A stretch of 64,000 nucleotides of DNA. Origin: Ascarosepion bandense (lineage: Eukaryota; Mollusca; Cephalopoda; Sepiida; Sepiidae). Under the pieces are notes generated by a model, which saw only the letters and a list, made by a program, of their open reading frames with translations, made no database searches and had not been told where the DNA came from. A program made the translations under genes and the position numbers. Positions 33,601 to 44,424 of this stretch are shown here, in pieces. Every line of letters begins with the position of its first letter. Position 1 is the stretch's first letter. Location: positions 574,001 to 638,000 of the forward strand of contig JBBBDQ010001294.1 of the NCBI GenBank assembly GCA_037127315.1, written 5' to 3'.

Positions 33601-33799
33601 CAGCCGGCCATTTTATTCATGTAAAAATTCATTTTTAAAGTTAATTTGAAAGCAAATAGCATAATCTTGCCTTTACTTATTCCCCCAAAACAGTGTATAT
33701 AGATTTCACTACCTGACTGAAGGATTGAACTCATGATCAAACAGAACACACTTAACATTTGAATTTTCATCCCTAGGATAAATATAGTATCCTTAAGAC

Positions 33800-34075
33800 A
33801 CATGGCCCTGTGAATAAAAGCTTTGGTTAGATCCAGTGACTTGACCCAAAGAGATGTGAGTTCAATGCCTGGCTACAGCAGTAGTGAACAAATAACTTAG
33901 AGAGTTGAGTTAAAGGGAGATAACTACATGACACTCAGAAGTGGAATTACACATACATGAAAAACCCCAGTGATCAAACTTCCTAGCACCTGAAGAAGGC
34001 CGGAGTGCATGATGGCTGAAACATCATAAACATGGCAATAAAGATGAGGACAAGAGTCTGAACAATGTAAATGAT
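33800..34075 (+). mobile_element. SINE-K copy with hammerhead-like tail
   Basis: tRNA-like start ('ACATGGCCCTGTGAATAAAA', box B-like 'GTGAGTTCAATGCCTGGCT'). The tail at 33990-34022 has CUGAAGA, an A/GGC..GCU stem with a bulge, GAAA, then ACAU and C. The expected helix III palindrome is ACGU, present as GAAACGUC in the related fragment at 58941. Confidence 0.6.
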
Positions 34076-34619
34076 TGTTGTATCACCGAGTTGAATATGA
34101 TACACAGAGAATTCAGTACAATATCTGATGCTTAATGGATATACACAGAACAGTACAATAGTTACAATAACAGAGAAGACAGAACTTACAACACAGAGAT
34201 GACAGGTTTAGATTGCAATAGTCACTGAAGTAATCAGTCTGAATAATACTCAAATGACACTCGAATATTATACCTCGAATGCTACTATTCTTTACTTAAA
34301 TAGACCATTTCAGACCATGGACCATTCCCTCACTGAGAGTGCTGCAGGGGTGTCAGCCACTCTACAACATTAATGTTAATCATAACTCATCTCAGAAATA
34401 TAGAAAAATACTGAAAAATATAAGATAGGGAAGGATAGAAAAGCAGTGAATAACAAACTTGTGCAAATAATTATCAAAACTGGGATTACGAGAAATAGTA
34501 AAGATAAGCTTAGCTAAGATCTACAAAGGACAGGACGTTGCAGAGAGCTATGATTAACCAAGTCCTGAAGGAATATGACACATAAAAGGAGGATACTCAG
34601 GTAGTGGAAGTTTTGAGCC
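34076..34619. other. Unassigned sequence
   Basis: No supported feature. Confidence 0.4.
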
Positions 34620-35085
34620 TTAAAACTAATGTCTGTTCCTTGCAGATATTTCGTAATGATTTTGAAATTAAATTCTGGAGATCCTTGGTAAAATCCAAAG
34701 AAAACTCAGCAATATTATTGGCTCTGATCTGGCCTCTTGGTTTCAATCTCTTTCTCACTGCCCTTTTTTTTACAATTAATTCTGTTTGGATGAGCTCTTC
34801 ACCATAGTACCTAGACATTATAAATTTATTTGCAGTACTAGATTGGTGATGAGCTGGTTAGATATAAGCATAAATTCTGTTCTTGCACTTCTTACTTGAG
34901 GGACTCAAGTAAGAAGTGCATATTTTCCAGCCAACTTTCATTTTGAATAATCTAAATGCAATGTCAATTGCCTGTTCTTGCTCCTTATTAAAGTTTCTGT
35001 TTTCTAATTCTTCCATATCTAGTAACCTCTTGTGCCCTTTAGGTTTTCCTGTATTGCTTGGGATGAAATCAATAAAAAAAAAGAA
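34620..35085 (+). mobile_element. LINE-B fragments
   Basis: 34640-34845 matches 32215-32390 without the SINE. 34870-35085 is a separate 3' end containing a snap-back palindrome. Confidence 0.6.
34884..34920. repeat. Perfect 17-bp snap-back palindrome, 3-nt loop
   Basis: TGCACTTCTTACTTGAG (34884-34900), GGA, then its exact complement 34904-34920. The left arm is ordinary LINE-B sequence, so the right arm is a copied inversion. Confidence 0.9.
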
Positions 35086-35119
35086 TATAATGGTTATAAA
35101 AATAACAGGAATACAAATA

Positions 35120-35225
35120 ACCACAGTCCTGGGCATGATGGTAAACTGCATTCAGCAGCAAAGCCTCTGACTGGGAGGTTATGAGGAGCATGGAACCACC
35201 TCTTAATTGCACAGAGGGTTTCAAA
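35120..35225 (+). repeat. Small dispersed repeat
   Basis: 'CTGCATTCAGCAGCAAAGCC' and following 'CATGGAACCACCTCTTA' recur at 42598-42690, and the first part at 44767-44810. Class unknown. Confidence 0.5.
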
Positions 35226-35560
35226 AAAAAAAGAAAGAAGAAAAAGCAAGGTACAGGAGAAGTCAAAGAAAGGATAAGAGAAAGATGGGAATCAAGTCGA
35301 TAAAAGATGGCAATTGGCATTGCACTTAAACTTTTGGAGATTGTAGCTATCAGGGAAGCAAGTATACAGAAAGGAGTTCCCCAGGTGGGAAGTGAAAGAA
35401 AAGAAACTGATAAAGTAGAAGTGGTGGTTACATTTGATTATTTGAACAGTAAAAGGGTGAGTCATAGATGCCAACCTCATAGCAAGTAAATTCATGTGAT
35501 TAGGGCACCAGTGAAAGAAGCTTGTCAGGGTAGAAGCCATAAATACTAATGACATAATAC
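35226..35560 (-). mobile_element. LINE-A relative, diverged
   Basis: Minus strand reads 'ASMTHPFTVQIIKCNHHFY' and 'TCFPDSYNLQKFKCNANCH'. Confidence 0.75.
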
Positions 35561-36105
35561 ATATTATTTACTTGCTAATACTAAGGTTTGAATGAGAAGT
35601 TAGATAAGTGAGTTTAAATTCCAGACATCCTTGTTTCATCCACTTGGGTTCAAATACCCTTGGAAACAGATATGAATCCATCTTCTCCCTTTAAGTAGTA
35701 AGACTTGCATTTCGAAAAATCATTGTTATTCTCAATAAAATTGTTAATATAATACAATGCAATATTCACTCACAAAATAAAAAGTCCATCATACAATCCA
35801 AAATGTTTTGCCTTTAAATAACACATAAATTGTAAAAAGACAAACCTATCAATTCCTAATATTAATGATTGCGAAATGAAATTGTTAAAAGTTTTGACTC
35901 CAAAACCCTTTTTTTGTATTAAATTAGTTTACTCCAGGTGGCTGACATAAATTGTTCAGCCTGCCTGAAAATTGATGAGTTTCTGCAACCTTTATTAACT
36001 AAATATTGCAATTAGCAAAGATCATAAAGACATAAGTTGATCTTTTTTCCAAAAATGAGCAATTTCAGTACAGCAAAAAACAGGAGCTAACCATAAAGAT
36101 CTAAG
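35561..36105. other. Unassigned AT-rich sequence
   Basis: No supported feature. Confidence 0.4.
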
Positions 36106-36572
36106 TGTAATATAACAATCTGGCCCCACCCGAGGAAGTGATGCAAGCGATGGTGTTTCCCGTCGGTGGAGGGGTCGGCGAGCGGCAGGGCGGGTGTTTG
36201 TGAAATACATCCTGTCGAGGCCGGAGCGGATGTCGTTTGACCTTATTTCCGACAGCGGCGGAAATGACTACGGAGGCAAACAGAACAGGTGTCTCTGGGA
36301 ATTACATGGGCGTTGCGTGGGCGAGGCAAAACCGGAAGGAAAGTCCCGGTTCTGAAGACTATATAAAGACCTCGACACACGGATTTGCCAGCAGAGAACG
36401 GCCAGTGGAAGCAGAGAAACACCACGGCAAGAATACACTCCCGTCAACCCATTCTATGTGCCTCTCACCCTTCCGTTCTCTATTCCACACGGTTCGTCGT
36501 TATTAATAAAAATATAACCTTATATTTTTATATATGCGTGTTTGTTGTTTTGTCGTCATATGGCGATATATA
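36106..36572 (+). mobile_element. Candidate solo LTR (GC-rich, TATA box, polyadenylation signal)
   Basis: About 465 bp with much higher GC and CpG content than anything nearby. It starts TGTAATATAACA and ends ATATATAACA (TG...CA). It contains TATATAAAG at 36360 and AATAAA at 36503, in the order expected for an LTR. No clear target site duplication was found. A host CpG-island promoter is the alternative. Confidence 0.5.
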
Positions 36573-36654
36573 ACATACGGTCATTTTCAGAATCAGCACC
36601 AACAAATTAGCTAAAAATGTTTTGTTTGGCATCAAAAATTGTGTTGACCAGTGT

Positions 36655-36990
36655 AATGAATGAATCTTTCAATAATGAATGAATAATGAATGAATCATTC
36701 AGTAATCATTATATATAGACTGAGTCAATCAATAATGAATGACATATTCAATAATGAATAAATCCTTCAATAATCATTCAAAATGAAAGAGTCATTCAAT
36801 AAAGAATGAATGACTCATTCAATAATGAAAGAATCCTTCAATAGTCATTCCATAATGTATGAATCATTCAATAAATATTCAACCATTCAAAAAACATTCA
36901 ATAATAATTCAATAATAGTGAAATCATTCAATAATGAATAAAGCATTCATTAAACTTTTGGTAGTGAATGAAAAATTTAATAATAATTCA
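36655..36990. repeat. Self-complementary minisatellite
   Basis: Irregular repeats of AATGAATGAATC/ATTCAATAATGAATG. The unit is nearly its own reverse complement, so the strand can fold on itself. Confidence 0.85.
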
Positions 36991-37989
36991 ATAATAACCA
37001 GATTTTGAAAATTTGGAATCACAAAATTAATGTCTGTTCTTTCCTAATATTTAATATATTGTGAAAAAAATGAAATAAATGCATATGCTAATAAAGAAAA
37101 TTAACCATTTAATGAAATGCTTGAATTATGTTTCATTCATTTTTTTATTCTCATAGCTCATAACAAAATTCAAAACTTGTTTTGTTTTGCAGAAACCTTA
37201 AAGACTAGATTAAAAAAAAATAATTGCATCAGAAAATTCTTTTAAAATATTTTGATCCTGGTTTCTAGTGAAATGACATTGGGTTGCTATTTTATAAATA
37301 CTCGCATGTTACCTATTTCTCTATTCTGAGATGCATGTGATATTTTTGGAAAATGAAAATATTACCTTTCCACCCTCAAATATGCACGTACATTATGCAA
37401 CTAAGGTTTTGCAATTTTTTTTTAAAGTAAAGAAAGAATAGGATTTTTATTTTTATTTTTATCTATTAATATTGTATCAGCTTTTTCATTTATTTTGCTT
37501 GATGATCATTTTTTAAAACATTTCCTTGTGCTTATCTTTTTGAAGGGTTAGTTTTTTTTCTGTACATGTAAATGGAAGTTAAGGGCTAATATACCCAAAT
37601 ATTACTTTTTATATTTTGTGTTATTCTTCTTATATATATATATGTATTGTTATGGTTGATTTTATATCTGCTTCTGTGTATTTCTTATTCAGATGTTAGC
37701 CTTTTGTTTTCTTCCCTGCTTTGCTTTTACACCCTCCATTTTGTTTTGGAATTTTAAGTTTTTATAGCATTTGGTCTTCATTTTCGACTACTTCTAACTT
37801 GTGGATGTGCTCCTTTTTATTTTTCAGCAAAATTCTTTTTAATATTTTTCCTTTCTCACTTATTTTGTCATTGGGAATAGAAAAAAGGAAGTTAAAAATA
37901 ACCTTCAGAAAAAGTTCCTTCCCATCAAGCAAAAAATATAAATAGAAATACACACTCCATTTCTAATATGCCCAGGAAACTAACAATAG
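36991..37989. other. AT-rich stretch, nothing recognised
   Basis: Short ORFs on both strands at 37721-37953 overlap and have no motif. Confidence 0.45.
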
Positions 37990-38768
37990 ATAACAGTATG
38001 AACACATTTCCCAGAAATATACAACCCCAACACACATATGCTTTCACTTATATGCACATACACAAATATACACACACAACCCAGATATAAATCACTTCAA
38101 CACGCATAGACTTTCACCTTCATATAGTATATATACAGAAACACACATCCAAAAATTATACAAGAAAACACACACAGTTTTATATACACATGTACACACA
38201 CACAATACACACATATGCAAAAATATGCAGATATATACAGAAAGATACAAACATACACACATTGTCAAAATATACAGGCACAAAACACATACACTTTCCC
38301 TTACACATGCCATATACACACAGATATACAAATGCATACAGAAATATACACATTGTAGAAACATACACATCCATACACATATTCTAGAAATATATAAACA
38401 TCACATACATGCACACACACACATATATACATGCATACATACAAATTGAAGATTTACAAACACATACAGAAATATACACATACATGTACACATCCTAGAA
38501 TTATATGAACCACACTGCAAATATGCTTTCACTTGCACATACACATATACACACACACCAAACATATACAAATACATACAGAATATATGCATTACAGAAA
38601 CACACACACATGCACATATATACATATTCTAGAAATATACAAACATACACATGCAGTTTCACCTGCACATACATATATACACACACAGACACCAAAGATA
38701 TACAAAAACATTCTGAATTATACACATTGCAGAAACACAACATACACATAAATTCACTTTTATATATA
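37990..38768. repeat. CA/TA-rich degenerate minisatellite
   Basis: Irregular units of roughly 100 bp built on ACACATACA, AGAAATATACA and 'TGCTTTCACTTGCACATAC'. All ORFs here (Tyr/His/Thr- or Cys/Val-rich) are artefacts. Confidence 0.85.
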
Positions 38769-38769
38769 G

Positions 38770-38882
38770 ATCTGGGAGAAAAAGAGCGTGATGATGCAAT
38801 TAACTCTGCCAGAAATTTTGAAACAGCATGCTCTACTGCTTGGCATTTGCACCAGAAGATCCAACGCAAACATTTCTAAAGC
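38770..38882 (+). repeat. Fragment shared with the mariner relic at 10300
   Basis: 'AACAGCATGCTCTACTGCTTGGCATT' in part and 'CAAACATTTCTAAAG' match 10340-10405. Confidence 0.55.
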
Positions 38883-39110
38883 ATAGATGTATAGTTATTA
38901 TTATTATAGGATAAATATGTTTTTTCATTACATTTGATGACCTTTTTATTTTTAGTTTAATCTTAATTGAATTTTTTAAATCTCCTTATATATATATATA
39001 TATATTACCAAATAAAATAACCACATTTCAGTGCCTGATGATAGTGTATTAAACACAGAAACTTTATAGCTACCATGTTGCAGTTTGGTCTTATAATAAT
39101 AATAATAATA
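38883..39110. other. Unassigned sequence
   Basis: Contains short (AT)n and (ATA)n runs. Confidence 0.4.
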
Positions 39111-39355
39111 ACTATTTGGCATCTACGCATTGTTCATTCAGCAATGAATTAGAACACTCTCAGCTATTGGGCATGTATAATGATAAAATACACACTAAAA
39201 AGTCTGCCTTCTTCTACCAAGCGCCCGTAGCTCAGAGGTAGAATCACCGACTGATGCCAATTCGGTCGGCTTTCAATCTTGGGTAAAAAGCAATCAGCTG
39301 TCTAACTGTATTGATGAGCTGTGATACAACAAAACAGATCTGTCTGTGGATGACT
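39111..39355 (+). mobile_element. SINE-Ha copy 2
   Basis: Box A 'GTAGCTCAGAGGTAGAAT' and box B-like 'GGCTTTCAATCTTGGG'. The hammerhead tail (39305-39350) has UUGAUGA and AAAA cores and is decayed. Followed by an AT run and an inverted copy. Confidence 0.8.
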
Positions 39356-39380
39356 ATATATATATATATATATATATAGT

Positions 39381-39476
39381 CATCCGCAGACAGATCTGTT
39401 TCGCTGTATCACAGTTCATCAGTACGGTTAGACTCCAATTGCTTTTTAACCCAGAATTGAAACCGAATTGTCGTAT
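39381..39476 (-). mobile_element. SINE-Ha copy 3, inverted partner
   Basis: Minus-strand tail and part of the tRNA-like region ('TTCAATTCTGGGTTAAAAAG'). Lies 25 bp from copy 2 in opposite orientation, giving a potential hairpin with arms of about 95 bp. Confidence 0.8.
39384..39427 (-). ncRNA. Type I hammerhead ribozyme, best-preserved SINE-Ha copy
   Basis: Stem I CCGUA (39427-39423) with UGCGG (39388-39384), five pairs including one G-U. CUGAUGA at 39422-39416. Stem II ACUGU with ACAGC around GAU, where only the pair next to the core is lost (A-C; G-C in sister copies). GAAA at 39402-39399. Helix III is the perfect 10-nt palindrome ACAGAUCUGU. Cleavage nucleotide C (39389) completes a GUC triplet. 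All invariant core bases are present. Confidence 0.85.
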
Positions 39477-39479
39477 ATA

Positions 39480-39720
39480 TATATATATACGTATGTGTTA
39501 TGTCTTGAAGGCTGTCACAATGCGTTGAATGAAATAAAGGAAGGTCGGGAGGTGTTCATATGACCTATTTATTATTACATTGATATTTCGAGACTATAAT
39601 CTCATCATCAGAATGGCAGAGAAATCCTCAGAATGTTGTGCTTCTTAGCGACCCATCTATGAATGGCTGGCTTTATCTACTGTTGCTGTGTGTGTGTGTG
39701 TGTGTGTGTGTTCTAGTTGG
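39480..39720 (-). mobile_element. PLE relic (non-coding end)
   Basis: Identified mainly by the hammerhead motif at 39578-39615 and its surroundings. No RT coding sequence could be read. Confidence 0.4.
39578..39615 (-). ncRNA. Minimal type I hammerhead, PLE type
   Basis: Stem I: CAUU with AAUG, four pairs. CUGAUGA (39611-39605), one extra U, stem II GAGA with UCUC around a 6-nt loop, GAAA (39589-39586), palindromic AUAU helix III without loop, C at 39582. The extra U after the first core is shared with the PLE motif at 6684. Minimal hammerheads of this kind usually cleave as dimers. Confidence 0.7.
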
Positions 39721-40000
39721 GGTCTTTTATGGTCTAATGGTGTGTGTGTGAGTGTGTGCATGTTTGTGTGCGTGTGTGAGTGAGTGTGTATGTGTGTGTA
39801 TTCAAGTTGGGGTTTTATTGGTCTGATGGAATCAGTTCATAGGATCTGGGAGTTGATGTGACTTTGACCAGGTCAAAGAATATCAGTTTCATTGCTGTTG
39901 TCTTATCTATCTGATTTATCTGGTGGTATTTGCTTGGTTGTGTGTGTTGTCATTGAATCTACTTTATTTTGTATATATATATCAGTGTGTGTGTGTGTGT
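39684..40000. repeat. GT-rich microsatellite region
   Basis: Several (GT)n blocks at 39684-39712, 39740-39802 and 39985-40000. Confidence 0.8.
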
Positions 40001-40015
40001 TCTGACCTGGTATAT

Positions 40016-40050
40016 ATATGCAGCAAAACAGGCCTGTATGCAGATGATTT
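40016..40050 (+). mobile_element. SINE-Hb 3' terminus
   Basis: Half hammerhead: GC, AAAA, palindromic ACAGGCCUGU, A and UGCAG, then an AT run. Confidence 0.6.
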
Positions 40051-40133
40051 ATATATATATATATATATTGAGTTATAACAACAAAAGCCACCTATAAATG
40101 CTGTGTACATATATTACAACTTTCCTTTCCATT

Positions 40134-40437
40134 CAGTCAGTTAAGTGCCATACATGAAACACGCTTGGGCGATCATGTCTCGAAAGAGACATGACTGACT
40201 GTGCAGAAGATTATCCCACAGTAGGTTGCCATTGCTTTCTGCAGTAGACTGGTTGCCAGCCAAGGCTATAGAACCCAATCTGTCCTGTTATTTAACCCAT
40301 AACTGGAAGGAATAGATGGATTAATACCTTTCCCAAGGGTATTTGCGCATAAGTGAATGCAATGAATTCAACTGGAATTCGAACTCAGCTCTCCGATTTC
40401 TTGTTCCGAGCCGATATCCACTGAACCACAGCGCACA
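40134..40437 (-). mobile_element. SINE-T full-length copy
   Basis: Flanked by TCCTTTCCATT at 40123-40133 and 40438-40448. Confidence 0.9.
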
Positions 40438-40574
40438 TCCTTTCCATTGCTAATGTTTAAATGTGAAAATATGATGGCACATAGAAGAAAGTAATTTGAT
40501 TATTGATGATATGGATTTACATTCATAAAAGATTTTTGTCAAAAAATGTTTGATATTTTGAATCTACATTGTCT

Positions 40575-40870
40575 TTTTGTCTTTTCTGTGCCATGTCCCT
40601 TCAGGATGTAGGTGATCAAGGTCCTCTACATCTTCTTGTTTCTTATAGCTCTAATAAGTTTTGTTCCTTGGTTCTTTCTCCCAGACCCCTGTTTTGCAAT
40701 CAGGCATTAATCATGAAAAAAAGTAACTTCACACTGACAATTTACTCTCAAGGAGGACCTTCTCTATCAATGATACCATCAGTCAAAAGCAGGGCAACAG
40801 TGAAACACTAGATATAGCGGCAGCAGCAGTAGCAGCAGCAGACATATTCTATTTACCAAATTTGAGACAA
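40575..40870 (-). mobile_element. LINE-C terminus plus attached repeat
   Basis: 40585-40690 is the LINE-C 3' end. 40720-40870 recurs at 45310-45450 next to another LINE-C copy ('CATCAGTCAAAAGCAGGGCAAC' in part), so the pair travels together. Confidence 0.55.
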
Positions 40871-41029
40871 GAAAGAAGTTAATTTATTCGAAAATAATTT
40901 TTCTTGATTCTGGGGTCACTTCTCAGATCAACACTCTTTCTGATTTGCATAAATGATCTACCTAAAAATATACTCTGATCATTTGAAAACATCTATGCTG
41001 ATATATGGCTGGCCACTCATATCCAAGAA
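40871..41029. other. Unassigned sequence
   Basis: No supported feature. Confidence 0.4.
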
Positions 41030-41490
41030 TGCCTGTCTACTAGGGTGGCTAGCTAATCTCCATGGCAGGCACCTGTTCAGACACATTTGTGTTTGTTTCA
41101 TACCCACAGAATCCACCTGTGATTTATACTGCAACAAACATGAGCGGACCTTAGTTACAGTTTCTGGAAGAAAGCACTTTATCTAGCAAGAACACCAGTC
41201 TGAACAAAGCCAGGATGCTCAAACCCTTGATCATGATGACTTGTGACTTTGAGCTAGCACAACCATCAACAACTCGTCAAAGGGAGCCATCTACCCAATT
41301 TCACTCACAAGACTTTGATCAACTCGTGGTATAATTTTCAGGCACTTTCCAAAGCTGGGATCACCTCCTCCAGACTGATAACATCAAAAATCACCTTCCT
41401 GACAAATCAACCATGGTGAGATACAAACCCAGGCTTTATGGTTGGAAGGCGAATGTTCTAACCACTCTGATGATGACACAATGATATAAA
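41030..41490 (-). mobile_element. SINE-S near full length
   Basis: Box B on the minus strand ('CTGGGTTTGTATCTCACC') near 41425 and the tRNA-Ser-like start near 41465. The body matches 5477-5960. Confidence 0.75.
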
Positions 41491-41499
41491 GACGCACCG

Positions 41500-42335
41500 C
41501 CAAAACTCTTGGCCAACAGAGATTGTCAGCTGATGTCTCTTCTGATCTAACACTAACTTCCAAATGGTGAAAAGACTGACTGGTTACCTTCAATGCCTCC
41601 AAAACCAAACTGGTTAGATTCCATTACCACTGCTCAGAACCCAAACTGCCAGCAGTTAGGTTGAGAGGATATCTCCTCAAGGAGGCTGTGGGCCTTGAGA
41701 GGATGCTGGGTCTTAGGCTCACATCCGACTTCAGATGAAATTCCGATGTACAATACTTTGTAAAAGATGCAAATAAAATGATCGGCTCTCTGTACCATTC
41801 TAGTCAGTATCTCACTCTTGATATTATCCTTTATCTTTATAAGAGCCAGATCATGTCAAAAACAGAGTGCTGTTTCCATATATAGGAAAGAGCTGGCCAG
41901 ACCTTACTTTCCAGTCTTAATAGAGTTCAAAAGAGTCTCTGAGGTCTTATTGGAGAAGAATTATAAGAATTTCTCATAAGCAGGATGTAATGAGTCTATT
42001 CCTGCTTTACTGCTACTACCATGAAAAGTGCTCAGATGAACTCTATCATCCTGTTCTACTAGGTCTGACTTCATGGCTAGGAACCAACATGCTACTTAGT
42101 GGGAACTACCCACACTTTCTGTTTATTCCATCAGCAAGTAGTAAGTTCTACTCAAAAAAAATTCTTGCAAACAACAACCCTATGGAATAAATTCTCAAGA
42201 AGATATTTCCTCAGACATTACAATCTTGACCTGGTCAAGTCTAGAGTCTATCTTCCCTTCCTATCTATATAAACTACCTGACAAAGTAACTTTGATTTTG
42301 AGTGGCCGCTAGGCCTTGTACAGGGTAAGCTATAC
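41500..42335 (+). pseudogene. LINE reverse transcriptase C-terminal region (LINE-B-like)
   Basis: Across frames: 'VTFNASKTKLVRFHYH', 'GLERMLGLRLTSDFR', 'VKDANKMIGSLYHSSQYLT', 'YKSQIMSKTECCFHI', 'LNRVQKSLRGLIGEEL' and 'TLWNKFSRRYF..HYNLDLVK'. This is the thumb and tail region of a Jockey/CR1-type LINE, with several stops and shifts. It is the longest LINE-B-type coding remnant in the window. Confidence 0.8.
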
Positions 42336-42359
42336 TTTAAAAAGCATCAGATTCCAGAT

Positions 42360-43440
42360 GATCATTTTTTTTATTTTTGTCAGTGTTAGATCACGGCTCT
42401 CCATAACTTCCTGACAATGAAATTTGTCTTTTGTCTATCTCTCCTAAACCCTACTAACTCTCCATTTAGATTATGCATTGTTTACCAATGTCCCTCTTGT
42501 CTTCAATCTCTTTAGTGAGTATCAAGTTTTCTAAGCACTCTTTCCTTCCTATATTCCCCTAGAAATTTTAACTCTCTTTTCCTGATGTTAACCATCCTGG
42601 GTATGATGATAAATTACATCTGGCAGCAAGGCCTCTGCTCAGAACGTTTTGAAGAGTGTAGAATCACCTCTTATTTGAGGTTGTTTCCAGGTTCACCCTG
42701 AGTAGTAGCACCTGTTAGGGTCCCAGCTATGGAAGATAGTTAACCCCAAAACTGGGGTCAAAACACTATGATAGTATAAAAATAGACTTTTATAGTGGAT
42801 ATTCTAGCTATAATTTTAGTATCCGCCACATGAATTTGGCATTTTAGGCTGCTTTTTTGCTGAGGACCGTGCATTCAGTTTTCTTGCAGTTTATTTGTAG
42901 TTTTCTCTTGTCACTCTCTTCAGCTACCTTCTGTAGGGGATCTTGTAGTTTCCTTTCTGTGTCTGCTATCAGCACTGTATCATCTGTGTACCTTATGTTG
43001 TTTAAATGATGGCTTCCAATTACAAATCCTGGCATAACATTTAGGGTCCTCAGAATAGTCTCACCATACAAGTTGAATAGATCCAGTGAAAAGACACATC
43101 CTTGTCTTATGCCTCTTTCTATCTTTGTATATCTGCTGAATTTGTTACCTGTCATTATGCACGCGGTTTGCTGCCAGTAGAGATTCTTGGTTACTCTTAT
43201 GTCCTTCCTAAATATGTTGAGGCTGCTGAGCATCTTGATCAATTCTTTGTGGCATATTTTGTCGAATGCCTTTGCATAATTGATAAAACATATGTACAAG
43301 TCCTTCTTCATTTGTATTGCCCTTTTGGAGAGCATCCTAATCATAAATATGGCGTTCCTTGTTCCAGTGTCTTTGACAAACCCACACTGTTCTCATTCTA
43401 TCTCTGAACTGATTCTGCTTCTCACTCTATCAGGATTCGA
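42360..43440 (-). pseudogene. LINE-C reverse transcriptase core
   Basis: A 166-codon frame at 42844-43344 carries motif A as 'FINYAKAFDKI', motif B 'GIRQGCVFSLDLFN' and motif C 'RYTDDTVLIA' with the YxDD box. The usual catalytic Asp in 'FIDY' is Asn here, which alone should inactivate the enzyme. Upstream (43440 side), 'QCGFVKDTGTRNAIF' continues in another frame. The 42360-42600 part holds the C-terminal end, and 42600-42840 is unrelated inserted sequence. Confidence 0.8.
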
Positions 43441-43985
43441 AAGATCAGTTTTGTAATATGGCTTATTAAACTGATTGTTCCATGGAGTTCGCACTCATTT
43501 GCACCTGGTTCCTTAGGCAGTGCTATGAAAATCAACTTGCTGCGGACATCTGGTATTACACCACTATTATAAATTATAAATTTCATTTATTATAAAAATA
43601 AATAAATTAAACTTGATCTACAAAATTATTTTTTTACAAAGAATACATATTCTATTCATACAAATCTTTTGTAAAAATCTTGTCAGCATTAAATAACTCA
43701 TTGAGGTTGATATACTGTAAAACAAAACAAATTAAACTTATCAAAGACATTTTCACTGATTTTTTTTCTTTAACAGTATTTACATTATTTCAATTTCTAT
43801 GTTGTAAATATATCAGTCTTCTATCTTGAAGACATGATGAATGGAATTTCTTTTCATTTAAAGACAATGTTTTTTCAAAACCCCCTAAAATCACTGTATC
43901 TTACTGTAATAGTTAGTTCATCAGTACTAGATTAACTTCTGAACATTCCTGTCTGTTATATTAATCTCTTGATGAAACAAGTTAC
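43441..43985. other. Unassigned AT-rich sequence
   Basis: No supported feature. Confidence 0.4.
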
Positions 43986-43989
43986 AAAG

Positions 43990-44330
43990 TTTATTTGAAA
44001 GGTGATGTAGCTGTACAGAAAGATATTGAGGTTACCATGGCAAGGTTTTGGAGAGAATGGAAACAAAAAGGAAACTTATACTTAACATTAGAAAGAGACA
44101 GCTGAAGTTTCTGGAACATATAACGAGTAACGAGGGCTTGGAGATTCTGATACTTACAGGATAGAGGGAATGAGAGGCAGTAGAAAGCAACAAGTGACAT
44201 ACTTGATGAGCTTGAGCAAATGGATGGCAGAGCATGGTTTGGAAGAAGGGTGTTAAGAGCTATAAGGAAAATAGGGGTGTGTGGAAGGCCATGATCACCT
44301 ATTTCCTGAAAGAAAACAATACATAGAAGA
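43990..44330 (+). mobile_element. LINE-C C-terminal fragment
   Basis: 'ERMETKRKLILNIRKRQLKF' is readable with shifts from 44035; the end near 44320 has the family 'CATAGAAGATG' tail. Confidence 0.7.
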
Positions 44331-44424
44331 TGTGAAAAAATAATTTTATGACTAAATAATAATGCTAAGAATTTATATTAATAACAGATTTTGTCAAAAC
44401 GCTTGATATTTTGAATCGACATTG

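Noticed and set aside
37990..38879. Several overlapping ORFs with Cys/Val/Tyr or His/Thr-rich products
   Set aside because: All come from a CA/TA-rich minisatellite in different frames.
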